Source: JAMQPK01 sp963782595 (lineage in GTDB: Bacteria > Acidobacteriota > Vicinamibacteria > Vicinamibacterales > JAMQPK01). Taken from it: DNA of 64,000 nucleotides. Shown piece by piece: positions 54,234 to 63,990 of the stretch. The translations under genes were made by a program, and so were the position numbers. How positions within the stretch are numbered: position 1 is the stretch's first letter; each line of letters opens with the position of its first letter. The stretch covers positions 865,014-929,013 of the forward strand of contig CAWAKJ010000007.1 in assembly GCA_963782595.1 (NCBI GenBank), given 5' to 3'. The notes beneath the pieces are model-generated. The model worked only from the letters and a program-made list of their open reading frames with translations. It was not told where the DNA came from and searched no databases.

Positions 54234-54384
54234 TTTCCGCGCGATTCACAAGTTCCTCGTCGATCCCCGGTCCGATTATCGGAAGTTGGAATCAGGGGGA
54301 AAACTGGCTGAACGCCAGATGTTCGAGCTGTCCGAAGCCTTCTGGGCGGAGGAATGGTCGCGGGCTTCGTCGGCCACGGGATGA
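54211..54384 (+). CDS. Small hypothetical protein
   Basis: A GTG-initiated 57-residue frame: TTDFRAIHKFLVDPRSDYRKLESGG and ERQMFELSEAFWAEEWSRA. The composition is like a compact helical protein. It overlaps the zinc-ribbon frame by 23 bp, suggesting translational coupling. The support is only coding-like composition; no family is recognised. Confidence 0.33.
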   Translation: MRRPATTDFRAIHKFLVDPRSDYRKLESGGKLAERQMFELSEAFWAEEWSRASSATG

Positions 54385-54460
54385 ACCACGAACAAATCCC
54401 GAGGCGTTGAAACATGGCCTGCCAGCAATGGCAGTAACGTTATGCGTCAGGAAAGCCGGG

Positions 54461-55462
54461 CTACATGGCAGGCTTGCCGATGACAAACAGGTCTCCCAGA
54501 CGCCGGAACGTCAGACCGCAGGTGGGCAGTACGGCGGCGAGCGCTTCCTCGGCTGTCAGACCTTCGATCGAGCCGTGCAGTACGATGCGTTCGATCCGGT
54601 CGCGCGTCGTTGGATCCTCGTACTGCCAGCGCAGTCCGTGATGACGGGTGATCCACTGGAGAAACGCGCCGACCGTCGAGCCTTCCAACGTAAACGGTGG
54701 AGCCAACTGGTCGAGCCAGCTCCACTCCGAGCCATACGTGGCAATCGGCCGCCGCTCTGGAGCAACACCGTTCGCGAGCAGCAGCGCCTCGCCTTCCTGC
54801 GACGTCCATCGGCCTTCGCCAGTGGTGACAGCCACCGTGCCTTCGCGCACCCGGACACGCACGGTATCCGACTGAAGCCGCACTTCGAACTGCGTGCCGA
54901 CATGACGCACCACGCCGAACGGCGTCTTCACGTGCAGATCCGGATCGCGGCTATCTGGCCCGGCATCGACGAACAATGCGCCGCGCGAGAGTGTCAGGCC
55001 GCCATCTGCGTCGAGCGCAACGGTGGAGTGTTCATCGAGCTTGAGCAGCGCGCCCCGGGAAAGCGCCAGACCAGCCCGGCTGCCGCCGGGTGTCTCCAGA
55101 CGATCGCCGGCACGCAGGCGCGCGCCTGTTGCAGTCGTCACACTCCTGGTCGAGCCGGCCTCCGTCACAAGCAGCGTTCCAATGACCGTGTCGAGCATGG
55201 CGATTTCCGCCCCGCGAACCGGAACCGGAACCGCAACTGAAACCGAACCCCCACTCCTGAACAATGTGACAGCCACCAGCATGATGGCGACGAGCGCCGC
55301 TGTGCCGAGCGCCCACACCGGGAAGCGCCGGCGCCGGTGAGCGATCACCTGCGTCCACTCGCTTCGCGCCGCGGCCCGGGCGCGCGACATCTGCTCCGCA
55401 TCGGGCATGTGCCGGTGCCCCGCGAGCTTCAACAGTTCGCCGATGTGATCGTCGCCGTTCAT
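54461..55462 (-). CDS. FecR-like membrane regulator with C-terminal STN-like domain
   Basis: A 333-residue anti-sigma/regulator. The cytoplasmic N-terminus (about 1-46) is followed by one membrane helix (VWALGTAALVAIMLVAVTLF). A FecR domain follows (about 118-215: LETPGGSRAGLALSRGALLKL, VKTPFGVVRHVGTQFEVRL). The C-terminal part (about 255-330: FTLEGSTVGAFLQWITRHHGLRW, EGLTAEEALAAVLPTCGLTFRR) looks like an STN fold. In FecR/PupR systems such a domain contacts the signalling domain of the outer-membrane receptor. With the sigma gene 57 bp upstream and the STN-containing receptor above that, it completes a FecI-FecR-FecA arrangement. No ribosome site of note was seen. Confidence 0.83.
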   Translation of the reverse strand: MNGDDHIGELLKLAGHRHMPDAEQMSRARAAARSEWTQVIAHRRRRFPVWALGTAALVAIMLVAVTLFRSGGSVSVAVPVPVRGAEIAMLDTVIGTLLVTEAGSTRSVTTATGARLRAGDRLETPGGSRAGLALSRGALLKLDEHSTVALDADGGLTLSRGALFVDAGPDSRDPDLHVKTPFGVVRHVGTQFEVRLQSDTVRVRVREGTVAVTTGEGRWTSQEGEALLLANGVAPERRPIATYGSEWSWLDQLAPPFTLEGSTVGAFLQWITRHHGLRWQYEDPTTRDRIERIVLHGSIEGLTAEEALAAVLPTCGLTFRRLGDLFVIGKPAM

Positions 55463-55491
55463 GGCGCTGTCTCCCTCATGCTTCGGACGTA

Positions 55492-55524
55492 CGTAGTGTC
55501 CGGCTTCAGCCGGACCAGACTACG
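55492..55524. repeat. Palindromic element overlapping the sigma-factor stop
   Basis: The inner stem GTCCGGC-TTCA-GCCGGAC (55498-55515) and the outer arms CGTAGT (55492-55497) and ACTACG (55519-55524) form a long, nearly perfect hairpin. The TAG stop of the ECF gene (55520-55522) is within the outer arm. From memory, palindromes of this TCCGGCTTxAGCCGGA type are dispersed through acidobacterial genomes, so it may be a REP-like element. It could end or attenuate transcription before FecR. Confidence 0.65.
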
Positions 55525-56116
55525 GCGTCTCAATGCTCAGTTCGCGAAACGCTTCGCCGAACGCGCGCCGCGCGCGCGTCAGCAGCGATTCGGCGGCTTT
55601 TGCCCCGAGCCCGAGGCGGTTGCCGATTTCCTGCACGGTGATCTCGTCGATGTACTTCCACTCGAGCGCGTCGGCGTAATGCGGCGGAAGATGATCGAGC
55701 ACCCGCTGCACGAGCGACGCGACCTTCTTCCGATCCAGCGCCGCGTCGAGATCGTCCGCTTCCGACGCGCGCAGCGACTCCAGCGCCGCGCGAATCTCGG
55801 GGTCGTCTTCCGTCAGCGTCACGCGCACTCTGCGGCCGTGCCGTTTTTCGTGCGCGTACAGCTCGTTCCGGCAGATCGTGCACACCCAGGTCAGCAGGGC
55901 CGCTTCTCCCCTGAAGCCGCGAAGATTGCGGATCGCCTTGCACACGGCCGCCTGCGCAATCTCGGCCGCCGTGTCGCTGTCGAAGTCGAGGCGCGCGAGC
56001 GCGAAGCGGTACATCGCCGGATACGCGACGTGGAAGAACCGCTCGAACGCGTCCTGGTCGCCGCCCAGCATGGCGCGGACGAGCTCGAGATCGGATTCGG
56101 GCCAGGGCCTCAGCAC
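55520..56116 (-). CDS. ECF sigma factor (FecI-like position)
   Basis: A 198-residue sigma factor: region 2 (AFERFFHVAYPAMYRFALARL, AEIAQAAVCKAIRNL, LLTWVCTICRNEL) and region 4 (LDHLPPHYADALEWKYIDEITVQEIGNRLGLGAKAAESLLTRARR). Two cysteines fall in region 2 (VCTIC). It lies between a TonB-dependent receptor with N-terminal STN domain (10 bp upstream) and the FecR-like gene (57 bp downstream). The pathway is expected to be: ligand at the receptor, STN contact, FecR, release of this sigma factor. Confidence 0.87.
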   Translation of the reverse strand: MLRPWPESDLELVRAMLGGDQDAFERFFHVAYPAMYRFALARLDFDSDTAAEIAQAAVCKAIRNLRGFRGEAALLTWVCTICRNELYAHEKRHGRRVRVTLTEDDPEIRAALESLRASEADDLDAALDRKKVASLVQRVLDHLPPHYADALEWKYIDEITVQEIGNRLGLGAKAAESLLTRARRAFGEAFRELSIETP

Positions 56117-56126
56117 GTCGCTCCTT

Positions 56127-58723
56127 CTAGAATTTGACGCGCACGCCGAACGACGGCAGCCGCTCGAACTGGGCGTAGATGTTGTTCTCCGACACGAGCT
56201 CGCCCAGGCCGCTCGCGAACGCGGAATATTTGATCTGCTCCACGTGGTTCCACCGGTTGAAGACGTTCAGCACTTCGACATAGAACTCCCACGGGCCGCC
56301 CGTGGAATAGGTGCCGCGCAGGTCGGTGCGCGCGTAGCCGTTGAGGCGCTGGGTGTTGCGCAGGCCCAGCCGACGCATGCCGGGGCTGGGACTCACCACC
56401 AGCGTGCCGTCCGGCATCCGCGTCGTGCGAGAGATGGGGTCGACGGTGCCGTCGCGAAAGATCGTGCGCGTGAACCGCACTTCTTCGCGGACCGGCGTGA
56501 CGGGAAATCCCGAGGCGCGCTGCCACGTGGCGGCGACGCGCACGTGGCGCGTCACCTGGGCGCCGATCTGCGCGGCGAGCGCGTGCGGCCGGTCGAAATC
56601 GAACAGGAACGTGTGCCCGTACATCTCGCGTGTGGCTTTGCTGAACGTGTAGGCGAGCGAGCCGGTCAGGCGCCCGGTGTTGCGATGAAGGAACACTTCG
56701 ACGCCCGCCGCCGAGCCACGGCCGGTACTTTCGGCGTGCGTTGTCGGCCGGAGCTCGAGAACCACGCTGTCGCGGGGCACGTCGGGCGGAATCACATAGC
56801 CGGCCAGCCGCGCGGCCCGTTCTGCCTCGGTCTCGAGGCGGTGTGCGAGCAGCCGGTCGAAGCGGCGCCGATAGGCCTCGACCCGAAGCGTCACCCCGGC
56901 GCCCAGCGCCTGTTCGACGCCCGCCACCAGTTGCCGCGATCGCTCGTTCTGCAGCGTCGCGCCCTCCGCGGGGGTCAGGTGGAAGTAGTCGAAGCCCTGC
57001 AGGCTTTCGTGCGACGGCGTCTGCGCCTGGAGGGCAACCCCCGTCCACGCGATCGTTCCGCCGATGCGGGCCGACAGGCGCAGGCGCGGCTGCCACGACG
57101 CCTCGCCCGTGAACGAGTTCCACTCGAGCCGCATGCCCGGCTCGGTGCTGACGATCGATCCGAGCGGCAGCCGGTACTGCAGCCACATGCCCGCCTGCGT
57201 ACGCGCCAGGCTCGTGCGGATGGGGCCGGCGGAGTAGTCCACCTGCTCGCCGCCGGTGCTCGGCCCGAGGCCGCGAAACGCGTCGAGCTGTTTGACGTTG
57301 GCCATCTGCCACGTGCTGTTGATGCGGTGCGCTTCGATGCCGGCATCCAGCAGATGTCCCGCTGGCGTCGCGTACTCCAGGCGTTGCCGTACGGCGAAGT
57401 CGTTCACTCTCACCGACCGCTGGAACGGGGCCACGCCGGCGATGAGCGAGCGATCCGTCGTAATCGCGCGCGTCGTGTCCATACACCGAGACCGTCGTCG
57501 TCGAGGCCAGCCGTGGCCCGGGCGTCCACCACAGGTTCATCACGCCCAGGCGATTCATGCCTGTGTACTGGGTTCCGGTCGTCTCTTCTGTGATGCGTCC
57601 GGTGGTTGGTGGCTGGCCGGTGCCGTCGCACGCCGCCGGTTGTCGAGCCGCCGCCGGCCAGGCCCACGTCTGGAGTGGTGCCCGGCTCGCGGGCCGTTTC
57701 GCGGCCCAGAAGGCCGAACACGGAAAGCCGCGTCCGCCGGGTCGGGCGGAGGCTCAGCTTGAACTGCGCGTCGCCGAACCCCGGCACCGCGTCGCCGAAG
57801 CGGTTCACCAGCGCGCGATAGTAGGTGCCGCGCGCGGTGGCCCACCACGATCCGGTCGCCGTGTTCGGCAGGCGGCCCTCCAGCAGGATGTCGCCGCTCG
57901 TCAGCCCGAGCGATCCGGAGACGGCGAGCCGGCGATCGCTTCTGCCGTCGCGGGTCTGGATGATGGTGACCGACGACAGCCGCCCGCCGTGGCGCGCCTC
58001 GAGGCCCGACGCATCCAGCGCGACGCTCGCGGCGGTGGCCGGATTGAGGAAGCTCGACGTGAACTCGCCCAGGCGATGCGGATTGTGAATCTGCACGCCG
58101 TCCAGCACGATGACGTTGTGCTCGGGGCCGCCGCCGCGGACGGCCATCTTTCCGTCCCTGTCGTTGGTCGCGGCGGCGCCGGGCAGCACCTGCAGGGTGC
58201 GAAGCACGTCGTCGAGGCCGCCAGCGGTTTCCTGAATCTTGCGCGGCTCGAGCGAGTAAGCGGCCGGCCCGCTCTCGTCTTCGTCGAGGCGATCGGTCAC
58301 ATCGACAATTTCCTCGATGCGAATCTCGTCTGCGGCGACCGAAGGCGGCGCCGGCGATTGATCGGTCGCGGGTTGTGATGGTTGTGCCGGCTGTGCAGCG
58401 GGCGAGGGGCGCGCGTCGCGATCGAGCGCCACGACGAGCAGGCGGCCGCGGGGACCGGAGGCCAGCGTCAGCCCGTGCGGCGCGAGGATCTGCTGGGCCA
58501 TCTGTCTCGGCGGCGCCGGCTTCGGCTCGGCTTTGACGAGCAGGGTGGGCGGCACCAGGTCGCTGCTGAAGATGACGCGGAAATCGGCCGTCTGCAGCTC
58601 GCGCAAGACGTCGGCGATCGGCCGGCCTGCGTAAGTACGGTTCTGCGCTGCTGCAGCGGCTGGAATGGTCGCCATCGCGAGCACGATGGCGCCGATTGTG
58701 AGCAGGCGGACAATTCGTTTCAT
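56127..58723 (-). CDS. TonB-dependent receptor with N-terminal STN domain, two frameshifts
   Basis: The gene starts at ATG 58723 (GTG 58726 also possible) with signal peptide (IGAIVLAMATIPAAAAAQ). An STN domain follows (about 30-100: YAGRPIADVLRELQTADFRVI, QQILAPHGLTLASGP), then a proline linker and the plug (YSLEPRKIQETAGGLDDVLR, VRGGGPEHNVIVLDGVQI). Most of the barrel is in the same frame up to about 57640. The barrel continues in a second frame to about 57478 and in a third (TTDRSLIAGVAPFQRS) to the last residues FGVRVKF at 56127. Two single-base indels explain this. It would be a signal-transducing importer of the FecA type, transmitting to FecR and the ECF factor encoded directly downstream. 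Confidence 0.82.
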
Positions 58724-58808
58724 CACCTGGCCTCGTCTAATGCTGGCTTCAGGTGTTTAGAGTGCGGGGGAGGTGCCGATCCTTCGATCGTCGCTCTTTG
58801 CTCCGCAT

Positions 58809-59369
58809 CTACCGTTTCGGCGTCACGCGCAGTCCGCGCACGGCGTCGAAGTCCCATTGGCAGTTATTCATCTCGCAGAACATATTGAGCACACTCGCCG
58901 TCTGAGCGTTCTTGAACTGCACGCGAATGGGTTCACTCGGCAGACCGGGGTCGACAATCACTGGCACACCGATGGCGGCAGCCAGCGCGCGGAAGACGTC
59001 GCTTAGAGGCGTGTCGTGCACCTCGAAGGATACGAGAGCAGGCAGCGAAGCAATCTTGTCGTTCGGGACAGGCGTGACACTCAACGTTCCCTGTAGCCGC
59101 CACACACATGATGCGTTCTCGCAGACAGCATTGAGGGCCGTCCCGAGCTTCACATTCGTGAGAGTGATGGTGACCGGACGCAGGGTGCCGCTTCCGATCT
59201 CCACCTTCAATCCTGCCGCAGTGGCGAGCGCCCCGATGACACGCGCCGCGGGAGCCTCTCGATAGTCGATTGTGACGCGCGACTGCAACGGATCTGCCGG
59301 GGGAGCGGTTTGCGCCGCGAGCGGCACTCCGGTGAGGGCTGTAATCATCGCGAATGCGAGACGGCTCAT
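58809..59369 (-). CDS. Periplasmic protein with two STN/secretin-like domains
   Basis: A 186-residue protein with signal peptide (LAFAMITALTGVPLAAQ) followed by two domains of the STN/secretin_N fold. The first is VTIDYREAPAARVIGALATAAGLKVEIG with LGTALNAVCENASCVWRL; the second is VSFEVHDTPLSDVFRALAAAIGVPVIVDPG with SVLNMFCEMNNCQWDF. Each has a cysteine pair at the equivalent place (CENASC, CEMNNC), probably disulfides. No plug, barrel or membrane anchor follows, so these are stand-alone signalling-type domains. ATG 59369 has AAAGGAG upstream; ATG 59384, which overlaps the stop of the preceding gene, is the alternative. Confidence 0.75.
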   Translation of the reverse strand: MSRLAFAMITALTGVPLAAQTAPPADPLQSRVTIDYREAPAARVIGALATAAGLKVEIGSGTLRPVTITLTNVKLGTALNAVCENASCVWRLQGTLSVTPVPNDKIASLPALVSFEVHDTPLSDVFRALAAAIGVPVIVDPGLPSEPIRVQFKNAQTASVLNMFCEMNNCQWDFDAVRGLRVTPKR

Positions 59370-59380
59370 GGGTACTCCTT

Positions 59381-59740
59381 TCATTGCGGTACGACGATCA
59401 CGTAGCCGCCACCGATGCGCTGTTTTGAGGCAGGGCCGACGATCCAGCGACGGCCGTCCTGACTTTCAACGACCAGCATCGATCCGCTTCCGCTGATCAC
59501 CAGTGAGGTCGGCAACGTGTGCTCGCCTGCGCGTTTGCGGCCCTGCCAGACGTTCAGGGCGGCGAGCAGCACGACCGTCGCAATGGTCACAACGGCGACG
59601 GTCATATGACGCCGGTGCCGGGGCCGGCTGTCACTGCCGGTGAGCGCTCGCAAGACCACGCGATCCACCACATCGGCGGGAGGGCTCACCGCCCGGCGCA
59701 CGCGCGTGTCCACTTCACGCAGTTTGTTTTCGTCGTCCAT
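59381..59740 (-). CDS. Single-pass membrane protein, likely anti-sigma factor
   Basis: A 119-residue protein: cytoplasmic N-terminus (NKLREVDTRVRRAVSPPADVVDRVV), one helix (MTVAVVTIATVVLLAALNVW), and a periplasmic end (SLVISGSGSMLVVESQDGRRW). It lacks a zinc motif. The gene overlaps the ECF sigma gene by 26 bp at its start, and its stop (59381-59383) is followed at once by the STN gene. The position and topology suggest the cognate anti-sigma factor, an inference. Confidence 0.6.
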   Translation of the reverse strand: MDDENKLREVDTRVRRAVSPPADVVDRVVLRALTGSDSRPRHRRHMTVAVVTIATVVLLAALNVWQGRKRAGEHTLPTSLVISGSGSMLVVESQDGRRWIVGPASKQRIGGGYVIVVPQ

Positions 59741-60224
59741 CCGAATGCTCCTGAACTGACGCCGCGAGCCGGCGGCGCGCTCGAGAAATCCGCATCTTTA
59801 CCGCCTCCGGCGACGCACCGACGATCACCGAGATTTGCTCGAACGACAGTTCGCCGACCGACCGCAGCAGCAACGCTTCGCGATCACGGCGTGAGAGAGT
59901 ACGCAGCGCCGACCGCACGATCGCCAGCTCCGCGCGATGTTCGTACGTGTGCTCGACCGAGGGTTCGCGTCCGGCCACACTGCGGATGACGTCGAGCGGC
60001 GCCATCAAGGCACGCCGGGCGACGGCCCGGCCGGCGCGCCGCCTCGCGATGGCGAATGCGAAGGCGTCGGGCGATTCCGGCGGCCCCGCCTGCCGCCATC
60101 TCCGCACGAGCGCGGTGAGTGCATCCTGCGCGACGTCTTCGGCCGTCCCGAGGCAGCCGGTGCGGGCGAGCGCGTACCCGATCAGCCGGGGCGCGAGCGC
60201 CCTGGCGACCTCGTCGAGTTCCAC
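59715..60224 (-). CDS. ECF sigma factor of the STN-domain module
   Basis: A 169-residue sigma factor with GTG start at 60224 (VELDEVARALAPRLIGYALARTG). Region 2 (GTAEDVAQDALTALVRRW, AFAFAIARRRAGRAV) and region 4 (LRTLSRRDREALLLRSVGELSFEQISVIVGASPEAVKMRISRARRRL) are both present. The upstream frame to 60449 lacks family resemblance, so it was not used; ATG 60308 is possible. It overlaps the next gene by 26 bp, showing a tight operon with the small membrane protein and the STN protein. Confidence 0.83.
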   Translation of the reverse strand: MELDEVARALAPRLIGYALARTGCLGTAEDVAQDALTALVRRWRQAGPPESPDAFAFAIARRRAGRAVARRALMAPLDVIRSVAGREPSVEHTYEHRAELAIVRSALRTLSRRDREALLLRSVGELSFEQISVIVGASPEAVKMRISRARRRLAASVQEHSDGRRKQTA

Positions 60225-60276
60225 ACTACTAATGAACCCGGCGCGCGCGATCAGTAACAGCTCCGTTCTGAATCCG

Positions 60277-60774
60277 CTACCTGGGAGTGACGATGAACGT
60301 CCCCACATAGTCTCCGGGCGGGATCGGCGTTGCCGCGCGGGGATACGGCGCGAGTTGGAGCAGGGTGATGGTGTGCGTCTCTGTTTCGATGATCGCCTTG
60401 CCCGAAGACGTGCGCAGCACGCAATCGACGCTGCCTGGTCTCGTGACACAGGGTGGGTCGGTCAGCCCGTTGATGAAAATCCTTATCAAGTTGAGGGACA
60501 TTCCCGGCGGTGGCACCACACCGCGCTGGACCACGATAATCCTGACGATGGCCTCTCCGGCCACCACACATACGGCATCCATCGGACAGCGTGAGTCGGA
60601 CGACACTTCCATGAACCTGACGGACACATCGTCTGCGAGCTCGGCGGTTCTCCCGACGCGCAGCTCGAACGGCTCACCAATCGGCAGCGGGGAGGGTTGA
60701 GACGGGCTGCCGCCGCAGGCGAGAGTGCCAGCAAGGACCAGCGCGATCACAGGCATCGTGCTTACTGTCGGCAT
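60277..60774 (-). CDS. Small secreted lipoprotein, function unknown
   Basis: A 165-residue protein from ATG 60774 (ATG 60756 also plausible) with lipobox LAGTLACGG, then a proline linker and a beta-rich domain. The motif SSDSRCPMDAVCVVAGEAIVRI (Cys-x5-Cys then AGEA) recurs, from memory, in many small bacterial lipoproteins of unknown function; two further cysteines (PPCVT, DCVLR) follow. It lies 52 bp upstream of the ECF sigma gene on the same strand and may be the first gene of that unit. Confidence 0.65.
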   Translation of the reverse strand: MPTVSTMPVIALVLAGTLACGGSPSQPSPLPIGEPFELRVGRTAELADDVSVRFMEVSSDSRCPMDAVCVVAGEAIVRIIVVQRGVVPPPGMSLNLIRIFINGLTDPPCVTRPGSVDCVLRTSSGKAIIETETHTITLLQLAPYPRAATPIPPGDYVGTFIVTPR

Positions 60775-60789
60775 CAATGCGAGTATAGA

Positions 60790-61362
60790 GTGACAGTTAG
60801 CGGCTTTCACATAGCGGTATTGCACGCGGAAGAGAGCACCAGAGCGGGTTGGCTCGAGCCCGCCGGCAGGGCACGCGCCTGGGCCGTCGTCCCGTGCGGC
60901 TGGCAGCGGCCAACCTTGCCGCCCTGGGGCACCTCCCGGTGCGAGCCGCGGCCCGGCAAGTCTGCGTCAGGGTGAACACCTACCAGAGGCCCGCCGCGCC
61001 GCGTGTCAACAAACCCCTCCGGCGAGCTTCGAAAAGCTGGCGCAAATTGACGCGCCCTGAGGCCGCCGCCGGCCCGTCAACAATCGACCGTTTGTTGATA
61101 CGGCGTGGCAGCGGCAACTCGAGATCTTCCACTGAATCGAGCACAGTCGCTTTCGAGAAGTATCTCAAAGCCGGCTCCGGCCGCACGTTTAGAAGTAAAT
61201 CTATTTTATGGCTTCAACTGAATACCGGTTTACAGGGTGCGACAAAGCTCGAAAAAATCTAGGTTCGTGGGCTTGGCTTCGCGGCTTTTTAGATTGGCAG
61301 ATTGGAGGATTGCGGATTGAGGTCGTGGTGCCGGCCTTCGATCTGGCCGCGGGTCTGGCGCC
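60790..61362. other. Long spacer without supported genes
   Basis: No coding frame with family resemblance or convincing start was found in these 570 bases. Noted: the palindrome GGCTCGAGCC (60851-60860); TCAACAA/TTGTTGA inverted repeat (61077-61083 with 61092-61098); a locally A/T-richer stretch near 61190-61260; and a GATTG tandem tract at 61292-61319. Confidence 0.6.
61292..61319. repeat. Degenerate GATTG-centred tandem repeat (period 8, 8, 7)
   Basis: GATTG recurs at 61292, 61300, 61308 and 61315, separated by GCA, GAG and CG. It is the fourth short-period tandem tract in a spacer in this window. Confidence 0.55.
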
Positions 61363-63990
61363 TTATTTCGGCAGAAGGGCCGTCCAGTTAAGAATGACTT
61401 TGATTGGCTGACCCAACGTGCCCTTGGGATAGTTTGCGACGAGAAAACGCTGGCCGTCGGGTGCCACTGCGTACGGATCGACGGCGTTGCTGATCGTCGC
61501 TTCGATTTTGAAAAGCGGCCGCGGCGCAGATGCGACAATCTCGTTGGCCGCGGCCGCGATATCAACCGCCATGAGCGTCCCGTCCCGGGCAAGGTAGAAC
61601 AGCTCCTTGCCGTCGGCGCGCCATCGCGGCTGATATCCGCCTTCAACCGAGACACGCACCCGCTCGCCCGGGCCTGGAAATGGACGCACGTGAATCTCCG
61701 TCGTGCCCGACTCGGTGGACGTGTATGCCATCCAGTTGTTGTTCAGAAAATTGCGGCTCGTCCTCACCGGCGCGGCTTTGAAAAAATCGAAACGGCTTGC
61801 GCTCGCCGGTCAGCGGCATCACCCAAATATCGTTTTCGAAATTGTAGGCGAGGAATCGGCCGTCGGCCGACCAGTCTTCCACGCGTGACGTTCCAAATTC
61901 CTCGATGGCCATTTCCTGATCTCCCGACGTTGTCTTGCGATAGACGCGCGAACCACCGCCACGGGTTGAGACGAACGCAAGTTCCTTTCCATCTGGTGAC
62001 CACTGCGGCTCGCCTTCTGCGAAGGATCCTGACGTAAAGCTGTGGACACACCGCGCACGAGATCGACGAACCAGATATCACGCTGAGCGTCGGTTCTCGA
62101 GACCGCCGCCATCTTTCCATCGCGCGAGATTGCCATGTGCTGAAATGAGGGCAGCTCTGTAACCACAGCAGTCACTGTGCCCTTGCGATCGATCCACTGC
62201 AACTGAGCCGGGGGTGTTAACACCAATCGATGAACGAGCACGCCCGTCTGCGATACGGTGGCGCCCATATTGGCATTCGTTGCGGCCAGACTAACGTCCT
62301 GGCTGATTGGAATGGCGTCGCCAAGTAGCTCACCTTTCATGGGATCGAATCGTTGCACGAGCAGCGACCCCTGCCGGAAAAACAACAGAAAGCCCGGGTC
62401 TGCATAAATCGCGTTCGACTCTGCGGTGAGTAGACGCACGCTCTCTTTCGAATCGAGCGACAGCAGATATACGGTGTTCCCCGGCAGCGCCGGATCAATC
62501 AAGCGCCTGCCGCCAGGGAGGAACTCCGGCCTCCGGTGCGACACTTCCTTCCGCGCCGCATCGGGCGTTGTCAGCTGGACTGGCTCCCCACCCGCCGCGG
62601 GTACCTGCCAGAGGCCTCCAGTAGGGCCCGCAAAGACGATGGTGCCATCGCCATTCCATGTCGCACCCTGCATGCCCGGTGGCGCGTCGCAGATGATCTG
62701 CGGCACACCGCCGGAAGTCTCGACTCTCTTGAGCATTCCCTGGGACGCGAATGCGAGAGAACGGCTGTCCGGAGACCAGAAGTGATCAGTGGCACCCTCA
62801 GTCCCTGGGAGCCGCCGGGATTCTCCCGTATCGAGTGCGCGAATCCAAATGGGAGAAGCGACATTCGCACCAAATGCGACGTATTGGCCGTCCGGAGAGA
62901 CAACCGGAACGCTCGCACCAGCGGTGAAGCTCGGCTCACCGGGCAGCGGAATCTCGAAGCGCATCAGTTGCGAAGGGGACTCACTGTCGCTGGCTGCTGA
63001 TTGGCGCTGAAGAGCAAGAGCGGTTGCCAACGCGATGACAACCGCGACCCATCCGAGGCGCTCTGCCGACCGTCGCCATTTTGGCACTTCACGGCGGACG
63101 TCGGGCAGCGTGTCATGACCGATCGATTCGGAAGACGATGAGATTGCGCTCAGCGCGAACGCGAGATCGCTGGCTGTCTGGAAACGTGCCGATGGAGCCT
63201 TCTCGAGGCAGCGGTCGGTAATCCTGGCCAGTGCGGGCGGAATATGGCGTTCAGCCGTCGGTAAGTCCGCCGGATCGTCTTTTAAGATCGCTGAAACCGC
63301 ATCCGCGGCCGTATCGCCTTTGAACGCACGTTTCCCGGACAGCATCTGGTCGAGCACAGCACCGAACGCGAAAATATCCGCGCGGTGGTCCACCGCCACC
63401 CCGCGCACCTGTTCCGGTGCCATGTCCCCCAGCGTGCCCAGCACCATGCCGTGCTGCGTGTGTACCGGCGTCGTGGGAAGATTGCTCGCCGCCGCGGGCG
63501 CCCCGTCCGCGTACATCAATTTCGCAAGACCAAAATCGAGAATTTTTACGTGTCCGTCCAGCGTGACAAAACAATTCTCGGGCTTCAGATCGCGATGGAC
63601 AATTCCCTTCTCGTGCGCAGCGGCGAGTCCGTGCGCGAGTTGAGTGCCAATCTCGATCACCTTCCGCACGGGCAATGCGCCATGCCGCAGTTTCTCGCGT
63701 AGCGTCTCGCCTTCGAGCAGTTCCGACACGATGAACGGAACGGACGCGTGAGACCCGATGTCGAACACCGCGAGAATATTGGGATGGTTCAGTGCCGCGG
63801 ATGCGCGAGCTTCCTGCTCGAAGCGCAACAGCCGATCGGAGTCGGTGCTGAGGCCGGAAGGGAGAGCTTTGATCGCAACGTCGCGGTTCAGGCGCGTGTC
63901 ACGTGCCCGGTAGACCTCGCCCATTCCGCCGGCGCCAAGGAGGCCGACGACCTCATAGACGCCGAGTCGCGCGCCTGGGGTAAAGGTCAT
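61363..63990 (-). CDS. Membrane Ser/Thr protein kinase with TolB/PD40-like propeller, two frameshifts
   Basis: Starting at ATG 63990, the kinase domain (about 1-275) has the Gly loop GAGGMGEV (19-26), Lys41, HRDLKPEN (His132-Asn139) and DFG (152-154). Where kinases usually have GTxxYMxPEQ it reads GTLGDMAPEQVRG. A membrane helix (ERLGWVAVVIALATALAL) follows at about residues 310-330. A beta-propeller of WD40-like PD40 repeats comes next (VPVVSPDGQYVAFGA, FWSPDSRSLAFAS, MAISRDGKMAAVS). The protein then changes frame near 62035 (to SFTSGSFAEGEPQWSPDGKE) and near 61782-61788, a run of six A, ending ILNWTALLPK at 61363. The second break is a homopolymer indel typical of sequencing error. The total is about 870 residues. 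Such proteins sense extracellular ligands with the propeller. Confidence 0.85.

Noticed and set aside
61292..61319. CRISPR-like array
   Set aside because: Units are only 7-8 bp with no spacers and no cas genes are present. None of the tandem tracts qualifies.
60790..61362. tRNA, rRNA or insertion-sequence remnant in the long spacer
   Set aside because: No cloverleaf, no terminal inverted repeats with a transposase, and no conserved RNA segment could be seen.
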